DNA from: Gigaspora rosea
Lineage: Eukaryota > Glomeromycota > Glomeromycetes > Diversisporales > Gigasporaceae
Length of the DNA: 64,000 nt
Direction: 5' to 3'
NCBI GenBank assembly: GCA_003550325.1
Contig: QKWP01000634.1
Coordinates: 1-64,000 of the forward strand
How positions within the stretch are numbered: position 1 is the first letter of the stretch; every line of letters starts with the position of its first letter. The position numbers and the translations under genes are program-made. Positions 21,257-31,510 of this stretch are shown in pieces. The notes below the pieces were generated by a model that saw only the letters and a list, made by a program, of their open reading frames with translations, had not been told where the DNA came from and did not search any database.

Positions 21257-22010
21257 GGCGAATTGATATTAGATACTATTTCATGGTCTCGGTATGAATT
21301 ATTTGTGCATCACCTTGCCTTACTTCTTCCTTGCCTGATTTTAATAAAATAAAAGGACAAATATTACTTCAACTTGAGGCTAGTTACACCATAAACATAA
21401 TTATACGATATGAAGCTTATGAGTTTGAATAATTTCCACAGTTCCTGATTTAGATGACTTTGGATTTAGGATAGTTGATTTTAATAAGTTTAGAACGTAT
21501 ACATATAATCGTTATCTGGTCATTAGCCGGATGCTAGCTTTTCAGCTATGTCTTTGGGATTATAATCGCATCGTCATTAGCCAGCTAGATAACAACACAT
21601 ATAACGGGCAGCTTCTTTATAACTCATCTCACAAGAAGGCAGGATTTTAGATTGTATGAACTCTGAAGTTTGGTTCAATAAACAATAATTATTATATAAT
21701 AAAATATGAATTCCGGTTTAATATGATCGACCAATTAGATCACGGGATATTATGTAACAAAAACGAACGAAAAATTAGTCCTGTAGTAGAGTAATATAAG
21801 AAACATGCTTTTTTTAAAACAAATTTGAAGTGGATTTGTGTAATGGCTTTATCTTTTTTAGTTCGTGTTTCACACTTATATAGAGTACTCTTTTGAATAG
21901 AGCTAATAATGAATAATACAACTTTGAGTTTCTGCACTATATCCAGTGTTGGCCACTGAGATGGACCATCTTTTTTTTCGTCACGATAATGAGCTCACTT
22001 GACCGACTAA
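21257..22010. other. Spacer without recognisable gene
   Basis: AT-rich. Around 21510-21600 there is an imperfect inverted pair around TGGTCATTAGCC and ATCGTCATTAGCC. No open frame with protein-like composition. Confidence 0.4.
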
Positions 22011-22955
22011 ACTACTATGGTTAATTTGAAGTAAATTCTCACGCCAATTTTGTTGAAGATTCATCTTGCAAATGCGGATATTAAATTTACAACTCTACGA
22101 TAAAAAGATGTCTCGACTGTTTTTTTTCATCATAATGAACTCAAACCGACCACCGCAGTTTTCGTACCTTAACGCTATCTAGCACCCAATATTAAATGTC
22201 TCGGATGATCATGAAATCGGATGATGGTGAAATTTGGAGATCTCAATTTGAAAATCTAAGCCCTACCAAAATCCAAATCACCTATACTCTAATGAAAGTT
22301 TTTTTTAACGCAACAAACTGCATGTTCAGTATCTTATTTATTTTAATGATACGTTCTTCAATTGGTTAAAAATATTTCAACAAATGAAAATTTAACACCA
22401 AATATACATTTTTGACCCATTGACTAAAGATGCTTGAAAAAAACCTAAAATATATCAACCAAAACGAATGTTACAAAATATAGATATTCTATAAGCCAAA
22501 TGCGAATCAAATACGGTTAAATAATATTGGAGTAACTTATCTTAAAAATAGCCTTTTTTTCAGCATGAATAATCCAAACTGAGTAGTTTAAACAAGTTAA
22601 TAATCCTCATGCTTACTGATTAGAAAGAGATCTTGTATGAATGTTAAAATTCTGATCAAATGGTAAAATTCTGATCATACTCATAAACTAGATTACGGAT
22701 TAATGAAATTGAAGTGACACTGTTCAAAGATCTGGGTTTTTGTCTAGTTATTGAAAAAGTTCAGGCTTTCATAGACTCAGATTTCAGAAAAAAAAGTTCG
22801 AATACTAATTTTAATACCATTTTTCGGGTCTCATTTACCTTATTAGAAAAAGTTTATTGTATAGTGAATTCTAAATTTAGAGGTTCTTTATTTTAAATAT
22901 ATATCTCGTTTAACTATTGTAACGAATTAAAAATTGTAATTTTCGAATTTTCGAA
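22011..22955 (+). repeat. Long inverted repeat, left arm
   Basis: About 945 bp that recurs in reverse at 26385-27637. Matching landmarks are CTATGGTTAATTTGAAGTAA at the outer end, CTCACGCCAATTTTGTTGAA, the block around GCGTTAAGGTACGAAAACTG (seen here reversed), and AAAATTACAATTTTTAATTC at the inner end. The two arms bracket the MULE pseudogene. A partial third copy lies at about 23820-23950. The arms may be the long TIRs of a MULE or an inverted duplication. Confidence 0.75.
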
Positions 22956-24034
22956 ATTGTGTTTTTGTTATTTTTCCTTATATGAAAAACTTTATATATC
23001 ATATCATTGTCTTATATTTTTAAATTCGACTACGATAACCTTAAGCATACCAGTAATTCTCTAACATTTGATAGCTGATATTCACATATTGATCGAAAGC
23101 ATAACTTCGCTGACCAATCTTGTATATTAAATCCCAAAATAAAGTTTGTATTGTTCGTAACCTGATTAAATGTAAAAAAAAAAAATAAAAATAAAAAAGA
23201 AATAATAAATGACGCTAACTTATAATAATTTTAGTCTTCTATCTTTTCACGTAGTCCTGTTAAAGTAAAGAAATCAATAAAATAAAACCCAATAATCGAA
23301 TATTAAAACGTAATAAATATACGCTTAGGGAATTGTCATTTATTAAATATAGATTCCCCCCAGAGTCAGTAATTTGTTCTAAAGTAATCAACGATATAAT
23401 TTAAGAAAATTCTTTATTTTTGCCCGCGTGAACAAAGAATCTCAATAATCCTTATCGTTGATTACTTTAAAACTTGTAATTGTCATATTACTGACTCTGG
23501 AGGGAGAATATATATACGTAATAAGTGACAGTACCCTTAAGTATGCTTTAATATTATATACACATAACAATTGCGTCATATGTTACGTTGTTTGAGAAGT
23601 TTTGATAGAAAAATGCCATCATAATCAGTACTCATTTTCTTAACTTATCGATTCTACGATTTGTCCCTAACTTATCAATTCTATAGTTTGGTTCTAACTT
23701 GTTAATAAAGCATGTTTTAATATTTGCACGGATTATTATAAAATCGGATTATCGTGAAATTTGAATCTTTATATACGATTCAAAATTTTTTGGGACCTTT
23801 TTTGTCGGCCTTTTTTTGTAGTTAAGGCAGCATTTGGAGTTAGAATTGCTAATAAAAGAGTATAGATGGATTTGATAGGGCTTATATTTTCAAATTGAGA
23901 CGCCCAAATTCACGATGCCCGATTTCACGATAATCCGTGACAATATTTTGTCACCTGCATTGTTGATAAGAGTATTAGTTTTTTTGAAATTAATTATACC
24001 AGTTTGAATAGTAATATAACTACCTAATATTTTG
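22956..24034. other. Spacer between left arm and MULE pseudogene
   Basis: Holds the MITE at 23352-23507 and a partial copy of the long repeat at 23735-23950 (TTATCGTGAAATTTGAA and TTTCACGATAATCCGTGA facing each other). No gene seen. Confidence 0.45.
23352..23507. mobile_element. Short MITE with CCCAGAGTCAGTAAT ends
   Basis: The left end (TCCCCCCAGAGTCAGTAAT) and the right end read backwards (TCCCTCCAGAGTCAGTAAT) are inverted copies. A second inverted pair, AAAGTAATCAACGATA, lies just inside. Total about 155 bp, no coding capacity. No TSD could be fixed in the TA-rich flanks, so the superfamily is open. Confidence 0.65.
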
Positions 24035-25187
24035 ATGCATTGCCGTAGCTATCATCAGGCATATCACTCCAAAAAGTTCAAGAATAAAATCGGTAGGTTA
24101 ATGTACGTCTGTTGCCAGTCAAGAGAGGCACAGAATGAAGCATATATGGACTCAAATCGAAAACGGCGTGTACGGCATGATTGTAAGGGTAAGATTATAG
24201 TAAAAGTCGATATTGCGCTTGGTGTCGCAGCAGTGGACATACACCACAGATTTCTTCGTGAAAGGCCGGACCTTCTTGCGAAAATGCCTAATGAAATACG
24301 AGAAGAGATTAATACACATGAACATCTTACTACGACTGAACTAATCAACCATTTACGACGTGTAAGAAATTTGACATTTCCAAATTTTCATCTATATATC
24401 ATTGGAAGTCTATGGCGAGTAAAACAAATTTCAACGTCACACCGATCCCGTTGAATCAACATGTAGATTGCTTGAAGAACATGAAAAGATGGACTTTCAG
24501 CGATGTTTTTATATTCGAAATCCAGAAGCCGTGGCAATTGGTTTTACTACCCCTCTGTTAGAAATAATTAAATATCGGAATATTGAAATTAAAGAAACTT
24601 ATATGGATGCTACATACAAAACTGCAAAAGGTCGTTATAAGCTTTACGGTATAGTAGTTGATATTGAGGGCGCTGGGTTCCAATTGCTTACCTAGTAATA
24701 GATACTACAAAGGCCGCAAACACAAATACTAGTACGAGTAAACGTTGTGAAATTTTGGAATCTTTTCTTCTAGCAATAAAACGACGTGGTATTGAACCAG
24801 ATTTTATATTTACGGACAAGGATTTCGGGGAAATAAATGCTTTAATTAATGTTTGGGGTCTTCTAAAAGTTCAACTCAGTCAATGGCATATAGGGCGAGC
24901 TCTAAAACGAAAATTAATAGAAAAGGGAAAGTCATCAAAAAATAAAAAAATTAATAACTATAAATTATGACGCGCAAATGAGTTTGACTTTATCGACCCT
25001 ACGTTTTATCCTACGGAAAGTGATCGTGATCCACAGAATTATATTGTTTGTCCAATAGAGTATTAGTATTACGAGCCAATTTTAAACCTTATTAAAAATC
25101 ATTTTGATATGCATCCTCTTATACCTATCAATGCTCAATGTGAAACTCTATTATTAGCAAATATTAGAAAACGCGCTATACCTTACT
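24035..25187 (+). pseudogene. MULE-type transposase pseudogene, 3'-truncated
   Basis: The ATG at 24035 opens MHCRSYHQAYHSKKFKNKIG and continues through KIIVKVDIALGVAAVDIHH and HLTTTELINHLRR. A frameshift near 24445 leads to DPVESTCRLLEEHEKMDF, PEAVAIGFTTPLLEIIK and MDATYKTAKGRYKLYGIVVD (start of the DDE core). Another frameshift near 24680 leads to RRGIEPDFIFTDKDFGEINA and VQLSQWHIGRALKRKL. In-frame stops follow near 24968 and 25064, then FDFIDPTFYPTESD and LLLANIRKRAIPYLC, where block A begins. The family cuts and pastes DNA using a DDE catalytic core; the MDATYK and TDKDF sites carry two of the expected acidic residues. Two frameshifts, two stops and a missing end make this copy dead. Confidence 0.75.
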
Positions 25188-25839
25188 TGTGCTTCGTTTT
25201 GTTTTTCATTTTCTAAATATACAACGGCAAAAAAGTTAGTAATGTATAAAGTGTAGTAAATTCATTACAAGTAGGCATTAAATTGCTTTTGTAAATGATC
25301 AATCTGTCGAAACACCAAAGCAGGCAAAGATAACCAATTCATTATCTAGAATCGGTAGGCCTTATAAAAGGTGCATCATATGGGCTGCAATAGTGCTCTA
25401 GGAATGAATCACAACACACAACTAGCCAAGTGGTACTCATACCAAATGGCCCCAGGCGGTTGCAAAAGCAATTTAGCCGTCATTATAAAATACCTACATT
25501 AGTTTTTGCTTATAAAGGTATATAAAAAAAAAAGCTATATAAGAAGCTATATATAATGGGTAAATGATTATAAAGATTAATGAGAAAATTTTTGAGTGCA
25601 AAAAAGCGGGTTTATATAGAAAAATATTCATAATGCGGATGTGTTTATTGTCGCGTGAATAAATATAATACACGTGTTGTCAACAAACCCAAAAATGAAA
25701 ATAATGCTGACTTCGCGTTGATCAGTATACAATACGTTATTCTGATTGGTCAATAGCGTGACGGACTGACGTTTGTTGTTTTTTACTGAATAAACAACAT
25801 CATGTGATTATAAAACACTGATTTACCAATCTAATTTCA
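25188..25839. repeat. Block A, copy 2 (MULE-like 3' noncoding part)
   Basis: Near-identical to 14843-15462, with about 30 extra bases near 25800 (TAAACAACATCATGTGATTA...). It runs straight into block B at 25839/25840 without the 4 kb insertion seen at the other locus. Confidence 0.8.
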
Positions 25840-26384
25840 AGAACATTTCTAGAACAATCTATTGAATTTATTGGCTCTTGATAAGCACTTTCGTAATACT
25901 TATTCATAGTGTAACGGTTAAATGGGAGAACGACACGATATAATGTCCATTGGGCCAACCGTATACGGAGAATTCGAGTCTTAATAAACTGCGGTGAAGT
26001 TACAAGTCAATTCAGTCCGTCGAATTGAGTCTCGCAGGATTTATTAAAGTTAAAGTCGAATTCAAAGGAAAAACTCAGATAAGTATATGAAACGTTTATT
26101 TATATTTTAAAGTGTAAGTGAAACTTATGTTTATTCAATTTAGGGTATTTATATATATTTAAAATTTTAAGAGCGTTACGCCGAATTTCTAGCGATACGC
26201 TAAAAATTAAGCGCTACGCCGGAATCTTAGTGTGACGCCGAAATCTTAGCGCTACGCTGAAAAACTAGCGTCACGCGAAAAGATTAGCATTAAGCATTTA
26301 ACTACGCCACCCAGCCACTATTTACTTCCATTTTAGTATGAATTATTAATACGGGGAATAATACAGGCAAGGGAATTATTTACA
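25840..26384. repeat. Block B, copy 2
   Basis: Matches 19474-20160, including the TAGCGCTACGC-type minisatellite (26170-26300 here). It ends at 26384, where the right arm of the long inverted repeat begins. Confidence 0.75.
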
Positions 26385-27637
26385 ATTTCGAAAATTACAA
26401 TTTTTAATTCATTACAATAGTTAAACGAGATATATATTTAAAATAAGGAACCTCTAAATTTAGAATCCACTATATAATAAACTTTTTCTAATAAGGTAAA
26501 TGAGACCCGAAAAATAGTATTAAAATTAGTATTCGAACTTTTGTTTTTTGCTGAAATCTGAGTCTACGAAAACCTGAACTTTTTCAATAACTAGACAAAA
26601 ACCCTAGAGCTGAAGATTTTTGAACAATGCCACTTCAATTTCACTAATCCGTAATCTAGTTTATGAGTATGATCAGAATTTTACCATTCATACAAGATCT
26701 CTTTCTAATCAATAAGCATGAGGATTATTAACAGTTTGGATTATGCTGAAAAAAAAAGGTTATTTTTAAGATAAGTTACTCCAATATTATTTAACCGTAT
26801 TTGATTCGCATTTGGCTTATAGAATATCTATATTTTGTCTTATTGAGAAGAACATTCGTTTGGGTTGATATATTTTAGGTTTTTTCAAGCATCTTTAGTC
26901 AATGGGTCAAAAATGTATATTTGGAGTTAAATTTTCATTTGTGGAAATATTTTTAACCAATTGAAGAACGTATCATTAAAATAAATAAGATACGGAACAT
27001 GCAGTTTGTTGCGTTAAAAAAAAACTTTAATTAGCGGTAAAAAGAGTATAGGTGGATTTGGATTTTGGTAGGGCTTAGATTTTCAAATTGAGATCTCCAA
27101 ATTTCACCATCATCCGATTTCATGATCATCCGAGAAATTTAGTATTGGGTGCTAGATAGCGTTAAGGTACGAAAACTGCGGTTGTCGGTTTGAGTTCATT
27201 ATCATGCAGTCATGACGAAAAAAAAACGGGTTCGTATTATTTCGCCGACAATCACTTCACCGACATAACATTTTACCGACAAATACTCACCGACAAGTTC
27301 ATTTTACCGACAGTTCGTTTCACCGAAGTTCATTTCACCGACAAGTTTTTTTTCAAAAAGCACCCTAACTTTAGCCCTAATTCTACCTAATTCTACCCTG
27401 ACCCTAACGACAATGACCAGAATTACTTTGTCGGTGAAATGAGCTTCGGTGAAATAAACTGTCGGTGAATAATTGTCGGTGAAGTGATTGTCGATTAATT
27501 GATTGCCACCCAAAAAAAACATCGAGACCATCTTTTTATGTAGAGGTGTGCTGATTGGTTAAAATTTAATATCCGCATTTGCAAGATGAATCTTCAACAA
27601 AATTGGCGTGAGAATTTACTTCAAATTAACCATAGTC
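26385..27637 (-). repeat. Long inverted repeat, right arm (interrupted)
   Basis: Reverse copy of 22011-22955. It is split at about 27200-27530 by a fold-back insertion. The outer end reads TTACTTCAAATTAACCATAG (27618-27637), complementary to the start of the left arm. Confidence 0.75.
27215..27525. mobile_element. Fold-back element built from iterated TTCACCGACA words
   Basis: Both arms consist of repeats of ACCGACA/CACCGACA spaced by 8-15 bases (CGACAATCACTTCACCGACA at the left tip; the same 20 bases read backwards from the right tip near 27490). The loop contains CCCTAA-like repeats (27362-27412). It interrupts the right arm of the long inverted repeat, so it is a later insertion. No protein expected. 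A relative lies at 39190-39385. Confidence 0.7.
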
Positions 27638-27639
27638 AT

Positions 27640-27965
27640 TTACAAAATTAATAGGCAAGTTTATTATTTTAAAGACAATTAATTTACAAACAGTTCAATT
27701 CATAAACAGTTCATTTTAAAGACGGTTATTTTATAGACAATCTTTAAAAGAGCGATTCAGTAGTCTGTTTTGGATAATTTGATTACCAAAATGATCGATC
27801 ATCTTGACAAGACCAAGATAAGATTTCATATCAGTTTTAAATATCTGTAAAATGATTTGTCTATGAAACGAACTGTCTGTGTGTTAATTTTCTTAAACTT
27901 GTCTATGAATTGAGATTGTCTATGAAATAAGATGTCTGAAAATGATTTTCTGTGAAGTGATATGT
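27640..27965. mobile_element. Second fold-back with iterated AGACA/TGTCT words
   Basis: Left half: repeats such as AAAGACAATTAATTTAC, ACAGTTCAATTCATAAACAG and TATAGACAATC. Right half: the inverse, TTGTCTATGAAACGAACTGT, TTGTCTATGAATTGAG and ATTGTCTATGAAATAAG. Same architecture as the neighbour at 27215-27525 but a different core word. No gene. Confidence 0.55.
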
Positions 27966-28461
27966 ATCCTTTTTTTTTTTTTTATTAATGAACTTTAACG
28001 GTTCCAATACATTATGCTTTCGTTATAGTGACCCATTAAAGTGGATCACTCACTATAATGGAACGATTCTATAGGCAATTTAAAATTTATTGTGTTATAT
28101 ACATAATATATACTATAACAGACAGTCATTATACTATAAACAGTTTAAACTTCATGGTCGATCAATAATACATTATAACGAGAGTAGAGTGTAGTTGCGC
28201 TTAATTGATCTTGAAGAACTTTAATACGAAAATTATAATCTTCTCGTGTAATAAGGGTTTAGTACGTCGATTAATAGATTTACCCTCAAAAAATTTAGTA
28301 AACCCTTCAAGATAAAAATAGGTATACTTGCAACTCAGTCATTTTTTTAAAAAGCTTAACAATATTGACGAATAAGAATTTCAATCACATTTATTTTTAT
28401 TAATTTATTCATTTATTTATTTAATTATTTTTATTTTTTTTTATATTTTTTTTTTAAAGAA

Positions 28462-28563
28462 ATGAAACTAGTGGGTATGGCAGCAACGATACTAAGTGAT
28501 TCTAGACCACTTAGTTTAAGAAGTGCAGATAGAATGAATCAACCTTTAGGCGGAACAAGTTAG
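28462..28563 (+). pseudogene. Orphan terminal exon (possible gene remnant)
   Basis: Directly after a T-rich tract ending in AAAG (acceptor-like), the frame ATG 28462 to TAG 28561-28563 reads MKLVGMAATILSDSRPLSLR then SADRMNQPLGGTS. The composition is protein-like, but no upstream exon was found because only AT-rich repeats lie before it. It could be the last exon of a gene cut by insertions, or a short gene. No family recognised. Confidence 0.3.
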
Positions 28564-30307
28564 GCGTGCAACCTATAAATTATTATTATATATTAATTAA
28601 TATGTAAATGTTAACGCATTCGAGTCAATTTAGGATAATTGATTTGAGAATGTCACCGGCTAAATTAATAAATATTATTATACGTAGAACAGGATAAAAC
28701 CCGCGTTACTATCTGCTACGTAGATCGGATTAGGGTGAATACGTTTGATCATGTTTTTTTAGAGCAAGTTGAAACCTGGATTGCGAGCTAGTGAAATCCG
28801 CTACGTAGATGTGAAATCCGTATAAAAACGGAATGTGATTATCATAGCGGGTCGCTGTGATCATCATTGCAAACTCCCTGTCGTATTATTATGAAACTCA
28901 TCAATTATATTATCTTTTTTTGAAAAATTTTAAAAAATTTTTTTGACTTCAGTCCAATCGAAAAATAAACCTTTTTTAAATAATAAATTTTTTTTAAAAT
29001 TTTTATAATTAAAGTTTATAAAAATTTCCATAAGATTTTGGATTTTCTTATATATAGCGTAAAAAAAAAAAAATTTTTTTTTGTATATTTACGTTTGATT
29101 ATAGAAAAGATTTCCACACAACTAGTTATTATTGGATCAGCTTTTGTAAACTAGTTGTTTTTACACGGTTTAATTAATTGATTGGTTAAGATCACATGAT
29201 TACTTCGTTATAGTTAAAAGATTCTTTTATATCGATAATCATCTAGTTAATTCCGAGTTTAAATCGGTTAGTCGTTAACTTGATCGATTTTTCAAATTAA
29301 TCTATTTCGAACCGTATCATATCCACTTGTATAAAAAATATAGAGAGATAGGTACTGCGTAATTGTTCTATATCGATATAATCTATACCAGTTCTATACC
29401 TCTATACACTCCTACCAATAAGCGATCGATAATTATCCAAATCAAATTGTCTATACGCTCTTTGTTTTCGTTTTGAAATACTCATATAAAAACATAGACT
29501 AAAATATCTTATTATCTTAAGCGTTACATAATTGGTACAATTGCATAAATAACGAACGTACGTATGTATACTGGTATTATACTCAAAAAGAAATGGTTCG
29601 GTTACACAAATTGTTCTTGACTAAAAAAAGAATATTCAGTTTTTCGATAACCTAACTGAATTCTATAAAAATTTTTAACAGTTAAGTTATTAAAAAATTC
29701 TTTGTTTAAAAGTTCATCCATATATATCTCTTGGGAGATTAACTGCTATAATTATTCATGCAATTGTCTATGGCGATAGTCCTATAATCATGTTAATTTT
29801 CTACTTATTAATCTCGGAATAAGTATATTAATCCCGGAATAAGTATAAAAGATCCAACTTGATCATGTGGCTTTGGTGGTTCGACTAAATTTTTTTAATA
29901 TCGTATACTTATGTATTATATGTACTGTATATACAATATTTACCTGAATTTTAAATGAACCCGAATCAAGAAATTGAATGAATTCTATCAATTTAAAAAT
30001 TCATTTAAATTCATAGATATTCATTATCAGAAAACTTTTAATGAATTTTTAATTACGGACATCGTTGATCCCGATATTGGCCCGATACTTTTTTTTGTTA
30101 AGTTTACTATGATCTTTTATAAACGCAATATTATGTGTTGTTACAAAAATAGGCTCATGTGAGGATAGAATGTCATTTTCTAAACTACGTTTTTGACATG
30201 ATAAATAAATCTTGATCATTAATACATCAAAATTCCACATTTAGGGATTCTTTTAAATTATATTTTATAAAATGAATTATATTATTTGTGGTTACAATAA
30301 AATTTTC

Positions 30308-30351
<44 letters not shown>

Positions 30352-30365
30352 TAATATCTTTTTTT
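28564..30365. other. Spacer upstream of the second Kre9/KNH gene
   Basis: AT-rich. It contains two copies of CCGCTACGTAGAT / CTGCTACGTAGATC about 85 bp apart (28715-28815), direct TTAATCYCGGAATAAGTATA repeats (29811-29846), and a TA microsatellite at 30316-30349. No gene seen. Confidence 0.45.
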
Positions 30366-30560
30366 TTATAAATAACTCATTTGATCTGTAGAAATAAAAG
30401 TTTACATTGATTTATCACGAGAACGAATATCTAAACCTAAAAAAAACTAATTTAATTTTTTTTTTTATATAAATATCTCGTTTGACCCGTAGAAATAAAA
30501 ATTCCTCTTTATTACGTTAATTTATCACCCGAGAGCGAATATCTAAATCTAAAAAAAAAA
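30366..30560 (+). repeat. Tandem duplication in the promoter/leader of the second Kre9/KNH gene
   Basis: Two ~95 bp units (about 30366-30455 and 30463-30557) share ATAACTCATTTGATCTGTAG / ATATCTCGTTTGACCCGTAG, TTGATTTATCACGAGA / TTAATTTATCACCCGAGA and GAACGAATATCTAAACCTAA / GAGCGAATATCTAAATCTAA. The second copy ends 21 bp before the ATG at 30581, so the repeat forms the leader and proximal promoter. Confidence 0.7.
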
Positions 30561-30580
30561 AAACAAAGAAACAATTAATC

Positions 30581-31510
30581 ATGTCACGACTTATTCTTCT
30601 TACACTGCTCTTGATTTTTACTGGGTTTACTTCAGCCCGTAAGTTGTTTTATTTCCTGCTTATTATTTAATGTGAATTTGATAAATTTTGATAAAAGGCT
30701 ACCATATAATTAATTTTATAACGATAAGTCAAATAGGGATGTTATTAGACTTATCTCGTTTCTTAATTTATTATAAATAATTATATAGTTAAAATTTTAT
30801 TATTGTAGATAATTTCTAGTTTATGTATAATAATCTTTAACAAAAAAAACCTCTAGTTAACCAGAATAACATCCTAAAAAGCATGAAAGGAGGTTAATTA
30901 ATTCGAATTAAATAAATTAATAATTTTAACCTATATTTTTTTTAGAGGTTGTAACATTTAACACGCCTAGTAATAAAGTTGCGGTTAATGCTAATATTAT
31001 ACTCACTTGGCAATACAACGCACCAGCGACCGCTGCCAATGGCACAGCTACTGGCATTTTAAGCATTGTCAACAGCGGAACAAAAGATACAACTGTAATT
31101 GACCAAAACGTACCTCTCGCTCCCAAATCTTACCAATGGAAGGTCAACGTCCCACCAGGCACTTATTACCTTACTCTTAACGATGGAACTGGTGATAAGC
31201 CCACGGGAAATTTCGATGTTTTTGATTCTAGTGCTGGCGCTACTCCTACTACTGGCCCTGCTCCAGCTGGTTCCTCTGGTTCCCCTAGTACTGGTTCCTC
31301 TAGTTCTAGTTCCCCAAGCTCTGCTGCATCTCCCAAAACTGGTGCTGCTCCGTAAGTATTTAAATTTTCGAATCACATTTTTTAAAGCATATATATAAAT
31401 AATCTATTTTTATTATATATTTTTTTAGGGCTAAAATAAGCTTCACTGGATCAGATAAACTTCTGTTTAGCTTTATTGTTGTGGCAGCAGCAATGATGCA
31501 CTTTACCTAA
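30581..31510 (+). CDS. Secreted Kre9/KNH-domain GPI-type protein, paralogue 2
   Basis: Exons 30581-30638, 30946-31351 and 31429-31510 give 181 residues. The signal peptide starts MSRLILLTLLLIFTGFTSA and is cut before Q20. The Kre9/KNH-type beta-sandwich spans about residues 22-115 (FNTPSNKVAVNANIILTWQY, VPPGTYYLTLNDGTGD). A Pro/Ser/Gly/Ala-rich linker follows (PAPAGSSGSPSTGSSSSSSP), then a hydrophobic C-terminal tail (LLFSFIVVAAAMMHFT) typical of a GPI signal. It has the same intron positions and phases as the gene at 5698, and the signal-peptide exon is near-identical, so the two are paralogues. The likely place of action is the cell wall or plasma-membrane outer face; function beyond the family link to wall glucan is unknown. 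The stalk is shorter and Pro-richer than in the paralogue, and its N-linked sequons are mostly lost. Confidence 0.85.
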
